Source: Mobilicoccus caccae
GTDB lineage: Bacteria > Actinomycetota > Actinomycetes > Actinomycetales > Dermatophilaceae
Length of the DNA stretch: 64,000 nucleotides
Direction of reading: 5' to 3'
Assembly (NCBI RefSeq): GCF_030161635.1
Contig: NZ_BSUO01000001.1
Location: 2,585,199-2,649,198, forward strand
Below are positions 17,935 to 26,973 of the stretch, piece by piece. The translations under genes and the position numbers were made by a program. Below the pieces are notes generated by a model. That model did not search any database. It worked only from the letters and a program-made list of their open reading frames with translations, and was not told where the DNA came from. Position 1 is the first letter of the stretch. Each line of letters begins with the position of its first letter.

Positions 17935-18363
17935 TCACTTGACGGTGATGCCCATCGATCGCGCGGTGCCGGCGATGATCTTCTTCGCCTGCTCGATGTC
18001 GTGCGCGTTGAGGTCCTGCATCTTCTGCTCGGCGATCTCGCGCACCTGGTCGTCGGTGAGGCTGGCGACCTTGGTCTTGTGCGGCTCGCCCGACCCCTTG
18101 GCGACGCCGGCGGCCTTCTTGATGAGCTCGGCGGCGGGCGGGGTCTTGGTGATGAAGGTGAACGAGCGGTCTTCGTAGACGGTGATCTCGACGGGGATCA
18201 CGTTGCCGCGCTGGGATTCGGTCGCGGCGTTGTAGGCCTTGACGAACTCCATGATGTTGACGCCGTGCTGACCGAGCGCGGGACCCACCGGCGGTGCCGG
18301 CGTGGCCGCACCCGCCTGGATCTGGAGCTTGATGTAGCCGGAGACCTTCTTCTTGGGAGGCAT
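17935..18363 (-). CDS. rplK: 50S ribosomal protein L11
   Basis: GTPase-centre protein of the large subunit, target of thiopeptides and needed for RelA activation. It has 142 residues starting [20 protein letters not shown]. The N-terminal domain contains the [17 protein letters not shown] motif (prolines at the thiostrepton site retained), and the C-terminal rRNA-binding domain ends [11 protein letters not shown]. Confidence 0.98.
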   Translation of the reverse strand: MPPKKKVSGYIKLQIQAGAATPAPPVGPALGQHGVNIMEFVKAYNAATESQRGNVIPVEITVYEDRSFTFITKTPPAAELIKKAAGVAKGSGEPHKTKVASLTDDQVREIAEQKMQDLNAHDIEQAKKIIAGTARSMGITVK

Positions 18364-18640
18364 ACGCCCCTCACTTTCCGTTTGTGGGCCGACGCCATGG
18401 GCGATGACCCGGTTGCAGTGAGCATGGGTGGCGCCTCACGAGCAGGCACCGAGGGTCAACGTTACGCGCCAGGCCCGCCAGGGGCGAATCGCTCCCGAGG
18501 TGAGCGGCAACGCACACGCGCCGTGCCGTCGGCGCGCCGACGGCAACGGCAACAACTGCACCAGACAACAGCAACCCAGCACAAACTGTCGAAACCCCGG
18601 ACCACCGCCCACGGCGAGTCCAGGGTTTCGAGAGTTTGTC
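18364..18640 (-). other. rplK upstream region, no gene
   Basis: About 277 bases between the nusG-side repeat and rplK. No credible coding frame exists on either strand. It should hold the rplKA promoter and leader, but no -35/-10 pair stands out. Confidence 0.4.
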
Positions 18641-18765
18641 GCCCATTCGCCGAGCGAAGCGAGGCCTGAATGGGCGAAACAAGAACGCCGCGGCGAAGCC
18701 GCGACCGAGCAGTCCGGGGGCACACGGGGGCGGAGCCCCCGTGCGAGGGCGGAGCCCCCGTGCGG
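18641..18765 (+). repeat. Three-hairpin GC-rich repeat, copy 1
   Basis: One module: hairpin I GCCCATTC...GAATGGGC (18641-18648 with 18668-18675) around CGAGCGAAGCGAG; hairpin II, the CGCGGCGAAGCCGCG type (about 18689-18703); then the AGTCCGGGGG link; hairpin III CACGGGGGC/GCCCCCGTG (18723-18731 with 18735-18743), partly repeated once more before the nusG stop. The element ends at the base next to the nusG stop codon. Related modules lie at 43487-43806 and 50303-50586. It may double as the nusG terminator. Confidence 0.75.
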
Positions 18766-19730
18766 TCAGAGCTTGGCCACCTGGTTGAACGCGAGCTCGA
18801 CGGGCGTCTCGCGGCCGAAGATGGAGACGAGGACCTTGAGCTTCTGCTGTTCGGGGAGGATTTCGGAGATGGTGGCGGGCATCGTCTCGAAGGGGCCCTC
18901 CATGACGGTGACGGATTCGCCGATCTCGAAGTCGATGAGGGTGGTGGGCGCCGAGGAGGCTGCGGCGGGGCGGCTCGCTGCGGGGGCTGCGGCGGCGGCT
19001 TCCTGCTCGACCTGCGGGGCGAGCATGGAGAGGACTTCCTCCAGGCTGAGCGGCACCGGCTGGTGGGCGTTGCCGACGAAGCCGGTCACTCCGGGGTGTG
19101 GCGGACGGCGCCCCAGCTCTCGTCGGTGAGGTCGAGGCGGACGAGCACGTATCCGGGCATGCGGACGCGGCGGACGACCTTCTTCTGGCCGTTCTTGATC
19201 TCGGTGACCTGCTCCATGGGCACCTCGGCCTGGAAGATGTACTCCTCCATGTTGAGCGAGGTGACGCGCTGCTCGAGGTTCTGCTTCACGCGGTTCTCGT
19301 ACCCGGCGTAGGAGTGGATGACGTACCAGTCACCGGGGAGGAAGCGCAGCTCCTTGCGGAGGGCTTCGACGGGGTCCTCGACCTCGGCTTCCTCGGCTTC
19401 CTCGGCCTCGGCGTCGTCGCCGGTCTCGGAGTCGGCGGTGGTCGCGTCCTCGGCCGGTGCTGCGTCGTCGGCGTCGACCGGCTCGTCGGCCTGGGTGACC
19501 GGGTCGGCCTCGACCGGCTCATCGGCGAGGGCGTCGGCGTTCTCGACCTCGACGTCTGCGTCTGCCTCCGTCTGCTCGGCGAGTTCTTCGGTCGAGCCGT
19601 CCGTGTCTGCCTGCGAGGAGGCGTCCACCTGCGAGGAGGCGTCGACGGAGGTCTGGTGTCCCGGCGAGACCTCCTCGGCCGGCACGGGGGTCTCCTCGGT
19701 GGCCTCGGGCTGGTACTCCGACTCGGTCAC
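18766..19730 (-). CDS. nusG: Transcription factor NusG (single-base frameshift)
   Basis: RNA polymerase-binding processivity factor linking transcription to translation and Rho. The GTG at 19730 gives (M)[20 protein letters not shown] strongly acidic N-terminal extension of about 135 residues, with a short tandem repeat (VDASSQ twice), precedes the NGN domain ([18 protein letters not shown]). After a linker rich in Ala/Pro comes the KOW domain ([20 protein letters not shown]). The frame breaks at 19089-19095 after AVRHTP, where [12 protein letters not shown] should follow; one G or C is missing. Corrected length is 321 residues. It follows secE by 116 bases. Confidence 0.96.
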
Positions 19731-19846
19731 GGGTGAACTCACTTCCTTGCCTGACGCGCGGCGCCCCGGATACCTCGATCCGGGGCTGAGCGTGCGATGG
19801 GATCTGTCTCGAAACGGGGCGGGTGACGGCGGCCACCCGCTGACGG

Positions 19847-20122
19847 CTACCAGGTTCCGGCGAACACCCAACCGACGGCCCTGGTGAACAGGGCGTCGAG
19901 TCCCACGGTGTAGAGCATGATCGCCGACACGAAGACGATGACGACCGTCGTGTAGGTGGTGAGCTCCTTGCGCGTCGGTCGCACGACCTTGCGCATCTCG
20001 TCGAGCACCTGGCTGAAGAACAGCGCGATCGCCGAGAAGAAGCGCGTGACGACGTTGCCGCCCTGGGGCCGACGCTCTCGCGGCGACGACGCCTGATGCG
20101 TCGTCATGCCGTGGTCGCTCAT
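19847..20122 (-). CDS. secE: Preprotein translocase subunit SecE
   Basis: Essential subunit of the SecYEG channel; 91 residues. The ATG at 20122 follows a GAGGAGAG ribosome site. It has a short polar N-terminus, the conserved amphipathic segment [20 protein letters not shown] and one membrane helix ([20 protein letters not shown]), the single-helix form usual in Gram-positive bacteria. It lies between tRNA-Trp and nusG as in other actinobacteria. Confidence 0.97.
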   Translation of the reverse strand: MSDHGMTTHQASSPRERRPQGGNVVTRFFSAIALFFSQVLDEMRKVVRPTRKELTTYTTVVIVFVSAIMLYTVGLDALFTRAVGWVFAGTW

Positions 20123-20207
20123 GTGCCTCTCTCCTCGGGTCGCCGTCCGCGTGTGGACCGTGATGGGTGAGGCGGCGACCCTTTCGTCTCGACATGTTCG
20201 TACTCGC

Positions 20208-20279
20208 AGGGCAGGAGGGACTCGAACCCCCAACCGCCGGTTTTGGAGACCGGTGCTCTACCAATTGAGCCACTGCCCT
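20208..20279 (-). tRNA. tRNA-Trp (CCA)
   Basis: A 72-base cloverleaf: acceptor AGGGCAG/CTGCCCT, D arm GCTC/GAGC, anticodon stem CCGGT/ACCGG with loop CTCCAAA (anticodon CCA), T loop TTCGAGT. CCA is not encoded. It lies upstream of secE, probably in the same transcript. Confidence 0.97.
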
Positions 20280-20422
20280 ACGGGTGAGGGGCAGCACGCA
20301 GCGACGTACCGAACTCACCCAGGCGAAGAGCATACGGGAGAGCGACCCGTCATGGCCAACCCGGGCAGGTCACAGGGCGGGTCGGAGATCGTCGCCACCG
20401 GCGCGTCTGTGACACTGAAAGG

Positions 20423-21463
20423 GTGAGCAGGCCTGTCCACACGTTGCCGAAGGCGCACCTTCACCTGCACTTCACGGGGTCGATGCGGTTCACCACGCTC
20501 ATGGAACTCGCGGAGGAGCAGCGCATCCGGCTGCCCCAGGCCCTCGTGTCCGACTGGCCCCCGAGGCTCAAGGGGCGCGACGAGCGCGGCTGGTTCCGCT
20601 TCCAGCGCCTGTACGACGCGGCCAGGTCGTGCGTGCGCTCGGAGGAGACGATGCGGCGCGTGGTGCGGGAGGCCGCCCACGACGACGCCACCGAGGGCTC
20701 GCGCTGGCTGGAGATCCAGGTCGACCCCACGAGCTACGCCCCGCACGTCGGCGGCCTGGGCAACGCCCTGGACATCGTGCTCGACGAGGCGAAGCGCGTC
20801 AGCGACGAGGGTGAGATCGGCGTGGGCGTCATCGTGGCCGCGAGCCGGATCCGTCACCCGCTGGACGCCCGCACCCTGGCGCGGCTCGCTGCCCGCCACG
20901 CCGGCGACCGGCCCGGCGACGTCGTCGGCTTCGGCCTGAGCAACGACGAACGGCGAGGTGACACCGCCGAGTTCGAGGGCGCGTTCCGCATCGCCCGCAA
21001 CGCCGGCCTGGCCATCGTCCCGCACGGCGGCGAGCTCCTCGGCCCCGAGGCCGTGCGGGACACCCTGGAGCACGCCAGCCCCGACCGCATCGGCCACGGG
21101 GTGCGCAGCGTCGAGGACCCCGCCCTGCTCGCCGAGATCGTGGATCGGGGGATCACGCTCGAGGTCTGCCCCGGCAGCAACGTGGGTCTCGGCGTGTACG
21201 ACACCCCCTTCGACGTGCCCCTGCCCACGCTCGTCGAGGCCGGCGCGCAGATCGCCCTCGGCGCTGACGACCCCCTGCTGTTCGGCTCGCGCCTGGCCGA
21301 TCAGTACGAGATCGCCCGATCGGTCCACGGATTCGACGACGACGCCCTGGCCGGGCTCGCCCGCTCCTCGATCGAGGGCAGCCGCGCGCCGCAGGAGATC
21401 AAGAGCAGCGCCCTGGCCGACATCGACGCCTGGCTGGCACCGGAGTCGACCCCGGAGCGGTAG
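20423..21463 (+). CDS. add: Adenosine deaminase family protein
   Basis: Zinc hydrolase that deaminates adenosine or deoxyadenosine to inosine (purine salvage), 346 residues. The metal motif HLHLHFTGS lies near the N-terminus; further metal and catalytic sites are IVPHGGE, RIGHGVRS, EVCPGSN and GADDPLLFGS. The GTG start at 20423 gives MSRPVHTLPKAHLHLHFTGS. HLHFTGS replaces the more common HLDG, as seen in actinobacterial homologues, so a related nucleoside substrate is possible. It converges on murB. Confidence 0.85.
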   Translation: MSRPVHTLPKAHLHLHFTGSMRFTTLMELAEEQRIRLPQALVSDWPPRLKGRDERGWFRFQRLYDAARSCVRSEETMRRVVREAAHDDATEGSRWLEIQVDPTSYAPHVGGLGNALDIVLDEAKRVSDEGEIGVGVIVAASRIRHPLDARTLARLAARHAGDRPGDVVGFGLSNDERRGDTAEFEGAFRIARNAGLAIVPHGGELLGPEAVRDTLEHASPDRIGHGVRSVEDPALLAEIVDRGITLEVCPGSNVGLGVYDTPFDVPLPTLVEAGAQIALGADDPLLFGSRLADQYEIARSVHGFDDDALAGLARSSIEGSRAPQEIKSSALADIDAWLAPESTPER

Positions 21464-21532
21464 GGCCGGCTCGGGCCGCCCCTGACCGACGCGCCGTCGC
21501 ACGGCCGGCCGATGGAATCCAGAAAACTGCGA

Positions 21533-22656
21533 CTAGAGCTCGAGGCCCACGAGGACGGGTTCGTTGACCAGGCGGATGCCGAAGCGTTCCTGGACCCCGT
21601 CGCGCACCTCACGGGCGAGGTCGACGACGTCCTGGGCCCTCGCCTCGCCCCGGTTGGTGACCGCGAGCACGTGCTTGGTCGACAGGGCGGCCGGGCCCGG
21701 CAGGCCGTACCCCTTGCCGAAACCGGCCTTGTCGATGAGCCAGGCGGCACTCGTCTTGACCATCCCGTCGCCGGCGGCGAACCGCGGCGGAACGAGGTCG
21801 GCGTCCGTCGTCTCGCGGACGCGGCGGGCCAGGGTGTCGAAGTCGTCGGCCGACAGGATGGGGTTGGTGAAGAACGAGCCGCAACTCCACGTGTCGTGGT
21901 CGTCCTCCTGCAGCACCATGCCGCGGCGGCGGCGCTGCTCGAGCACCGCCTCACGGGCGTCGGCCAGCGGGACGCGGGTGCCGAGGTCGACACCCAGCCC
22001 GGTGGCGAGGTCGGCGTAGGCGACCGGACGCGCGAGGTCGGCGAGTTCGAGCTGGAAGAGCACGTCGAGCACCACGTACCGCGGCGAGAATCCCCGAGCG
22101 CGGCTGACACGTCCTCACCCGTCGTGCGGGCGGGCATGGGGCTGGACTTGAACCGGGAGTCGCGGTAGGCGAAGCCGCACTCGGCGGCCGTGAACGTGCG
22201 GAACGCGCCGCGGGCCCGGTCCCAGGTGCGCACCCGGGCGATGGTCTGGCTGACCTCCTGGCCGTAGGCGCCCACGTTCTGCACCGGTGTGGAGCCGACG
22301 CAGCCGGGGATCCCCGACAGCGCCTCGACGCCGGCCCAGCCGGAGTCGACGGCGTGCGCGACGAACTCGTCCCACGACTCCCCCGCCGCCACGCGCACGC
22401 TGACACCGCTGCAGGCGTCGGAGGACTCCACGGTGACGCCCGTCGTCGCGGCGCGGACGACCGTCGCCTCCACACCCTCGTCGGAGATCACCAGGTTGGA
22501 GCCGCCGGAGAAGACCCCGAGCGGCTCGTCGGCGTCGTCGACCAGCCTGACCGCGTCGACGAGTTCGTCCGTGGTCGATGCGGTGACGAACCGGCGGGCC
22601 GGACCGCCCACCCGCATCGTCGTGTACCGCGCGAGGTCGCTGTCTCCCGCGGTCAT
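21533..22656 (-). CDS. murB: UDP-N-acetylenolpyruvoylglucosamine reductase (frameshifted)
   Basis: FAD enzyme that reduces UDP-GlcNAc-enolpyruvate to UDP-MurNAc in peptidoglycan synthesis. The ATG at 22656 overlaps the preceding MaoC gene (ATGA). FAD-binding RYTTMRVGGPARR and SGGSNLVISDEG, GIPGCVGSTPVQNVGAYGQE, and the C-terminal SCGSFFTNP (the Ser proton donor region) are present. The frame breaks at about 22085-22100 after SAALG and resumes at YVVLDVLFQLE. Restoring one base gives 374 residues. Essential function suggests a sequence error. Confidence 0.95.
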
Positions 22657-23102
22657 GCGGCGCCGTCGAGGGCCACGCGGGCGAGGGCCTTGCCGAGCAC
22701 CTTGACCTCGCCGTGACGGACGGTCAGCTCGACGACCGCCTCCCCCGCGGCGTCGTCGACCGACTTGACGACCCCGGACACCTCGACATCGGCACCCGAC
22801 CCGTGGGGCACCGGGACGGGTTTGATGAAGCGGCACGAGTAGCTGCGGACGTGAGGGGCGCCGCCCGCCCACCGGCTGACGAGCTCACCGGCGGCACCCA
22901 TGGTGAACATGCCGTGGGCGATGACGTCGGGCAGCCCCACCGAGGTGGCGAACCGCTCGTCCCAGTGGATGGGGTTGCGGTCGCCGGAGGCGCCGGCGTA
23001 CTCCACGAGCCGGGCGCGATCGACGTGGACCGTCATCGATCCGATCTCGTCGCCGGCGGCCACCGACCCCACGGCCGGACGCTGTGCGTGCGACATGGTC
23101 AT
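22653..23102 (-). CDS. MaoC-like hotdog dehydratase
   Basis: A 149-residue hotdog-fold enzyme, likely half of an R-specific 3-hydroxyacyl dehydratase. The hydratase-2 motif YAGASGDRNPIHWDERFA carries the catalytic Asp/His pair. It overlaps the upstream MaoC-N gene (ATGA at 23099-23102) and murB (ATGA at 22653-22656), so all three are translationally coupled. Position and pairing resemble mycobacterial hadA-hadB beside rpmG. A role in fatty acid chain elongation or a related acyl dehydration is inferred. Confidence 0.85.
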   Translation of the reverse strand: MTMSHAQRPAVGSVAAGDEIGSMTVHVDRARLVEYAGASGDRNPIHWDERFATSVGLPDVIAHGMFTMGAAGELVSRWAGGAPHVRSYSCRFIKPVPVPHGSGADVEVSGVVKSVDDAAGEAVVELTVRHGEVKVLGKALARVALDGAA

Positions 23103-23542
23103 TCCCCTCTCACGACGAGGCTCGAGGTCACCGTGCAGACCGGCTCGCCGTCGCTGTCGACGATCTCCACGCGCGTGCCGATCAGGGCGTTGCCGCCCGC
23201 CATCCGCACCCGGTCGACGTGCAGGCTCGAGCGCACCTCGGTGCCGGCCACGAGCGGCCGGTGGTGCGTGAAGGACTCGTCGCCGTGCACGACCCGGGAG
23301 AAGTCGATCCCGGCCTCGGGGTCGGACACGAACTGCGCCTCACACCGTTGGGCGATGACCACCGCGAAGGTGGGCGGCGCGACGACGTCGGCGAATCCGG
23401 CCTCACGCGCGGCGGCGGGGTCGTGGTGGACGGGGTCGCTCGCCCCGACGGCGGACGCGAACGCACGGACGTGCTCGCGGCCGACCGCGAACGGCTCTCC
23501 GGGTGGGTAGGTACGGCCTTCGAAGGCGACGTTGACCGGCAT
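23099..23542 (-). CDS. MaoC-N (FAS1-like) dehydratase domain protein
   Basis: Partner hotdog protein (MaoC_dehydrat_N/UPF0336 type), 147 residues from the ATG at 23542 (MPVNVAFEGRTYPPGEPFAV); an alternative GTG at 23566 would add eight residues. It lacks the full Asp-His catalytic motif but has SDPVHHDPAAAREAGF. In mycobacteria the equivalent HadA forms a heterodimer with HadB in the 3-hydroxyacyl-ACP dehydratase. Here the order is terminator, this gene, MaoC, murB. Confidence 0.8.
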   Translation of the reverse strand: MPVNVAFEGRTYPPGEPFAVGREHVRAFASAVGASDPVHHDPAAAREAGFADVVAPPTFAVVIAQRCEAQFVSDPEAGIDFSRVVHGDESFTHHRPLVAGTEVRSSLHVDRVRMAGGNALIGTRVEIVDSDGEPVCTVTSSLVVRGE

Positions 23543-23647
23543 GGACGAAACCCTAGTGGACGCCACCGACAGTGCCCTCGCCCGCCGCGTCCGAGCCAGG
23601 GCGCGGCGGTCCCGCCTGGGGCCCGGTGGGGCTGGAGGTACGCAGAC

Positions 23648-23686
23648 GACCGCGGCCGCCCCTGGTGTGAAGGGGCGGCCGCGGTC
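23648..23686 (-). terminator. Terminator after rpmG
   Basis: A perfect 15-bp stem (23648-23662 with 23672-23686) and 9-base loop, 21 bases past the rpmG stop, separating it from the MaoC-murB genes. Confidence 0.8.
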
Positions 23687-23707
23687 GATCGGCGGTGAGG
23701 AACCGCG

Positions 23708-23878
23708 TCAGCGGGTCTCTTTGTGCGCCGTGTGCTTACCGCACTTGGGGCAGAACTTCGCCAGCTCGATGCGGTCGGGGTCGTTGCGCCGGTTCTTCTT
23801 GGTGATGTAGTTGCGGTCCTTGCAGTCCGCGCACGCCAGGGTGATCTTGGGGCGGACGTCGGTGCTCTTGCTGGCCAC
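23708..23878 (-). CDS. rpmG: 50S ribosomal protein L33
   Basis: Small large-subunit protein, 56 residues from the GTG at 23878 ([20 protein letters not shown]). Two Cys pairs (CADC and CPKC) make it the zinc-binding form. It lies downstream of tRNA-Met and tRNA-Thr, as in other actinobacteria. Confidence 0.96.
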   Translation of the reverse strand: MASKSTDVRPKITLACADCKDRNYITKKNRRNDPDRIELAKFCPKCGKHTAHKETR

Positions 23879-23994
23879 GGGACTACCTGTCTTTCGCGTT
23901 CGGAGGACTGCGGGCGGATCACGCTGCGCGGCGGAGTGCCGCGTTGTCAACTCACCTGCAAGCGTGACTCCTCGATCGGGAGTTGTCACGCGAG

Positions 23995-24068
23995 TAGCGA
24001 GGGCGGGACTCGAACCCGCGACACCACGATTATGAGTCGTGTGCTCTAACCACCTGAGCTACCCCGCC
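23995..24068 (-). tRNA. tRNA-Met (CAT)
   Basis: 74 bases including the discriminator. Acceptor GGCGGGG/CCTCGCT (with wobble pairs), anticodon loop CTCATAA (CAT), T arm GCGGG/CCCGC with TTCGAGT. It lacks the three-GC anticodon stem of the initiator, so it is an elongator; an Ile-CAU identity cannot be excluded by eye. Confidence 0.93.
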
Positions 24069-24133
24069 TGGGGTTGCGGCGAGGGTCTCCAGCCGCACCG
24101 GACGAACCGGTCGGCCGGAGTTACCGCGACCTG

Positions 24134-24206
24134 AGCCCCGATAGGGAATCGAACCCTAGACCTTCTCCTTACCATGGAGACGCTCTGCCGACTGAGCTAT
24201 CGGGGC
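24134..24206 (-). tRNA. tRNA-Thr (GGT)
   Basis: 73 bases including the discriminator: acceptor GCCCCGA/TCGGGGC, D arm GCTC/GAGC, anticodon stem TCTCC/GGAGA with loop ATGGTAA (GGT), T loop TTCGATT. The 210 bases upstream (24207-24416) hold no gene; a 14-bp near-perfect palindrome (24295-24308) lies there. Confidence 0.96.
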
Positions 24207-24416
24207 ACCCCGGGACCTGTGCGGATCGCGAGATCCAGGACCTGGGGGAACGTCTACGCGGCAGCGGTGACCGCTCGCGTAGGCGCCTGAAAGACGATAC
24301 ACGTATCGAGTCTCGGAGACGAAATCGGCTCCCGACACACCGCGCCGCCCCCGGCGCATCGGCCTCCTCCACGCCCTGCGGGATCGACGCCCCGACGCCG
24401 TTCGACACCCGCGCGG

Positions 24417-25016
24417 TCAGTCGTCGAGGCCCCGCGCCACGAGGGCCTCACCGACCCGCTCGGCGTGACGCACCGTGCGGACGACGAACGGCACGAGCAG
24501 GGCACGCGGGCTGCGCTCCAGCCCCCGCGCCCGGCGCGCCTCCCCGCATTCCCGCAGCGTGCGGTGGATGACGGGGATCGACCTGATGGTCAACGCCATC
24601 GCCAGGCCGACCCGGTCGGCGTCGACGCCGAACCGCTCGAAGGGACGCAGGCCGGCGGTGATCGTGTCCATCATGTCGGCGACGCGGGTGGTCGTCGTGA
24701 CGACGCCGGCGGCGACGACCGCCACCACGAGTCCCCCGACGACGACGAGCGCCCGCTCCCACCCCGCGCTCCAGATCTGGAACGGCACGAGCACCAGCAC
24801 GATCCAGCGCAGCGGCCACGCCTGGGCCCACAGCGTGCGCCACCCCAGCCCCGCAGCCAGGCTCACCAAGACGACGAGGGAGGTGGCCACCGCCAGCATC
24901 GGCAGGTCGGGCCGGAGGACGAGCAGAGACGTCACCACCAACAGCCCCGCCAGCTTCCACGCGGGGCGGGCGCGGTGCAGGAACGAGTCGCCGGCGCGAT
25001 ACGTCGACGTCAGCAC
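24417..25016 (-). CDS. bioN: ECF transporter membrane coupling protein
   Basis: EcfT-type subunit coupling the BioM ATPase to the BioY substrate protein. It has 199 residues, with hydrophobic helices in the first two thirds and the two Ala-Arg-Gly signature motifs of the coupling helices near the C-terminus (RRARGLERSP and VARGLDD). The GTG at 25016 overlaps the bioM stop by seven bases. It is the last gene of the bioY-ligase-thiolase-bioM-bioN operon. The biotin assignment rests on the adjacent bioY. Confidence 0.9.
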   Translation of the reverse strand: MLTSTYRAGDSFLHRARPAWKLAGLLVVTSLLVLRPDLPMLAVATSLVVLVSLAAGLGWRTLWAQAWPLRWIVLVLVPFQIWSAGWERALVVVGGLVVAVVAAGVVTTTTRVADMMDTITAGLRPFERFGVDADRVGLAMALTIRSIPVIHRTLRECGEARRARGLERSPRALLVPFVVRTVRHAERVGEALVARGLDD

Positions 25017-25711
25017 GTCGGGTCCATACCGTCTGTGCCATCCATGAGGTCGCGGTAGAAGGCCACCGAGTCCGGTCCGGGACCGTCGGCGACCACGCGC
25101 CCCTCCTCGATGACGACGACCCGCTCCCAGTCGGCGAGGAGCTCGAGCTGGTGGGTGACGACGAGGAGTTGCTGGTCCAGCGCGGCGAGGTGACGCATGA
25201 CCGCGCGGGTGTGCCGGCGGTCGAGCATCGTCGTCGGTTCGTCGGCCACGAGGACGGCCGGATCGGTGGCCGTGACCGAGGCGATGGCGAGCAACTGCTT
25301 CTGTCCGCTGCTCAGCAGGTGAGCGGGGTGGTCGCGGTGGTCGGACAGGCCGAAGCGGGCCAGAGCCGCGTCGATCCGGGCGTCGATCTCGGCACGGGAG
25401 AGCTTGTGGCGACGCAACGAGAAGGCGATGTCCTCGCTGACGGTCGGCATGACGATCTGCGCGTCGGGGTCGGGGAACACGAACGCCACCTGCCGGCGCA
25501 CCCGGCCGGCGTGGCGCGCGACGTCGATCCCGTCGACGGTCACGGTGCCCGAACTCGGCGTGACGAGGCCGTTGATCATGCGGACCAGCGTCGACTTGCC
25601 CGAGCCGTTGGCCCCGATGATGCCCACGCGGGGCTCGTCGAGGACGAGGTCGATGCCGCGCAGCACCTCGCGGTCGCCGAAGCTGTGGTGGACGTCGCGG
25701 AACTCGATCAT
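25010..25711 (-). CDS. bioM: ECF transporter ATP-binding protein
   Basis: ABC ATPase of a biotin energy-coupling-factor transporter, 233 residues. Walker A GANGSGKST, Q-loop FVFPDPDAQIVM, signature LSSGQKQLL, Walker B VLVADEPT and switch VVTHQ are all present. The ATG at 25711 overlaps the thiolase stop by one base (TGATG). A single ATPase gene fits the BioM2N-BioY type. Confidence 0.92.
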   Translation of the reverse strand: MIEFRDVHHSFGDREVLRGIDLVLDEPRVGIIGANGSGKSTLVRMINGLVTPSSGTVTVDGIDVARHAGRVRRQVAFVFPDPDAQIVMPTVSEDIAFSLRRHKLSRAEIDARIDAALARFGLSDHRDHPAHLLSSGQKQLLAIASVTATDPAVLVADEPTTMLDRRHTRAVMRHLAALDQQLLVVTHQLELLADWERVVVIEEGRVVADGPGPDSVAFYRDLMDGTDGMDPTC

Positions 25712-26973
25712 CAAAGCCGCCTCGCGAGCAGAGCCAGACCCTGCCCGCCTCCGATGGCGCACGTCGCGATGCCGAGCTCCGGGCCGCCCGGTCGCGTCAT
25801 GCCGGCGAACAGCCGCACGAGCAGCAGCGCCCCCGAGGCGCCCCAGGGATGTCCGAGGGCGACGGCGCCGCCGTCCGGACACCAGCGGTCGTCGTCGGCG
25901 CCGAACGGATCGAGGCCGAGGAGGTCGGCGCAGGCCAGCGTCTGCGCCGCGAAGGCCTCGGTGGTCTCGATCAGCCCCACGTCCTCCAGCGTCACCCCCG
26001 AACGCTCGAGCAGCAGCCGGACCGCGGTGACGGGCGCCGTGCCGGGCACGGCGGGATCGGTCCCCACGGCGACCTGGTGGGTGATCGCGAGGCCCGGGAC
26101 ACCGAGTTCGGCCCGCACGTGCTCGGGGACGACCGCGACCAGGGCCGCGCCGTCGCTGATGCCGCAGGAGTTCCCGGCCGTGACGGTCCCGCCGGCGGCG
26201 AACGCGGGACGCAGCCGGGCGAGCGTGCGGGCGTTCATCCGGCGTGGGCGTTCGTCGCGGGTCACCCCGTGGACGGGCACGATCTCACGGTCGAAGACCC
26301 CGGCGTCCCGGGCCCGCAGCGTGCGGTCGTGGGAGCGCACAGCGTAGGCGTCCTGACGCTCGCGGGTGATGCCGTGCCGGGAGGCGACCTCCTCGGCGGC
26401 CGGGCCCATGTTGGGGTCACCGAACTCGGCCGGGGTGAACGCCGCCCTCGCATACGGGCGGGGCGGTTCGGTCGCCGTGCGGGGGCGGTGCAGACGCCAG
26501 GGGGCGGTGCTCGCGCTCTCGGCCCCACCGGCCAGCACGAGCCCGGCACCGGCGCGCACACGGTCGGCGGCCAGGTGGATCGCCTCCTGACCGCTGCCGC
26601 ACTGCCGGTCGACGGTGAGGGCCGGGGTCGAGATCGGCAGGCCGGAGGACAACACGGCGACGCGACCGACGTCTCCCCCGGGGCCCAGGCAGTTGCCGAG
26701 GATCACGTCGTCGACGGCGACACCGGCGACTCCGGCGACGTCTTCGGTGTCGACTTCAGCCTCGACGCCGACCGCGACTCCGACCTCGCCGCCGTTCGTC
26801 GAGTTCTCGCGCAGCCGCACCGGCAGGCCGAGTCCGGTGAGATCGGCGGCGAGCGCGTCGAGGACCGGCGCGACGAGGGAGGCGACGTCGACGGCGGCCA
26901 ACGCGTGCCCGGCCGTGCCGACGGGGGTGCGTCGGGCCGCGATGACGACGGGTGTCGTGGGTGGGAGGGTCAC
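25711..26973 (-). CDS. Thiolase family protein in biotin-uptake operon
   Basis: Probable acetyl-CoA acyltransferase, 420 residues. The nucleophile is Cys125 (DRQCGSGQ), the general base His375 (GHPWGASGA) and the second Cys405 (CAIGGGQG). The usual NEAF motif reads TEAF, replacing an active-site Asn by Thr. Residues about 54-86 form an acidic Val/Gly-rich insertion not usual at this place. It overlaps its upstream (GTGA, 4 bases) and downstream (1 base) neighbours. B. subtilis yhfUTS also joins bioY, an acyl-CoA ligase and a thiolase, so a link to biotin or a pimeloyl-type precursor is plausible but unproven. Confidence 0.85.
   Translation of the reverse strand: MTLPPTTPVVIAARRTPVGTAGHALAAVDVASLVAPVLDALAADLTGLGLPVRLRENSTNGGEVGVAVGVEAEVDTEDVAGVAGVAVDDVILGNCLGPGGDVGRVAVLSSGLPISTPALTVDRQCGSGQEAIHLAADRVRAGAGLVLAGGAESASTAPWRLHRPRTATEPPRPYARAAFTPAEFGDPNMGPAAEEVASRHGITRERQDAYAVRSHDRTLRARDAGVFDREIVPVHGVTRDERPRRMNARTLARLRPAFAAGGTVTAGNSCGISDGAALVAVVPEHVRAELGVPGLAITHQVAVGTDPAVPGTAPVTAVRLLLERSGVTLEDVGLIETTEAFAAQTLACADLLGLDPFGADDDRWCPDGGAVALGHPWGASGALLLVRLFAGMTRPGGPELGIATCAIGGGQGLALLARRL

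Noticed and set aside
24295..24308. Palindrome CGATACACGTATCG upstream of tRNA-Thr as operator
   Set aside because: Short, isolated and without a regulator gene nearby; chance is likely.
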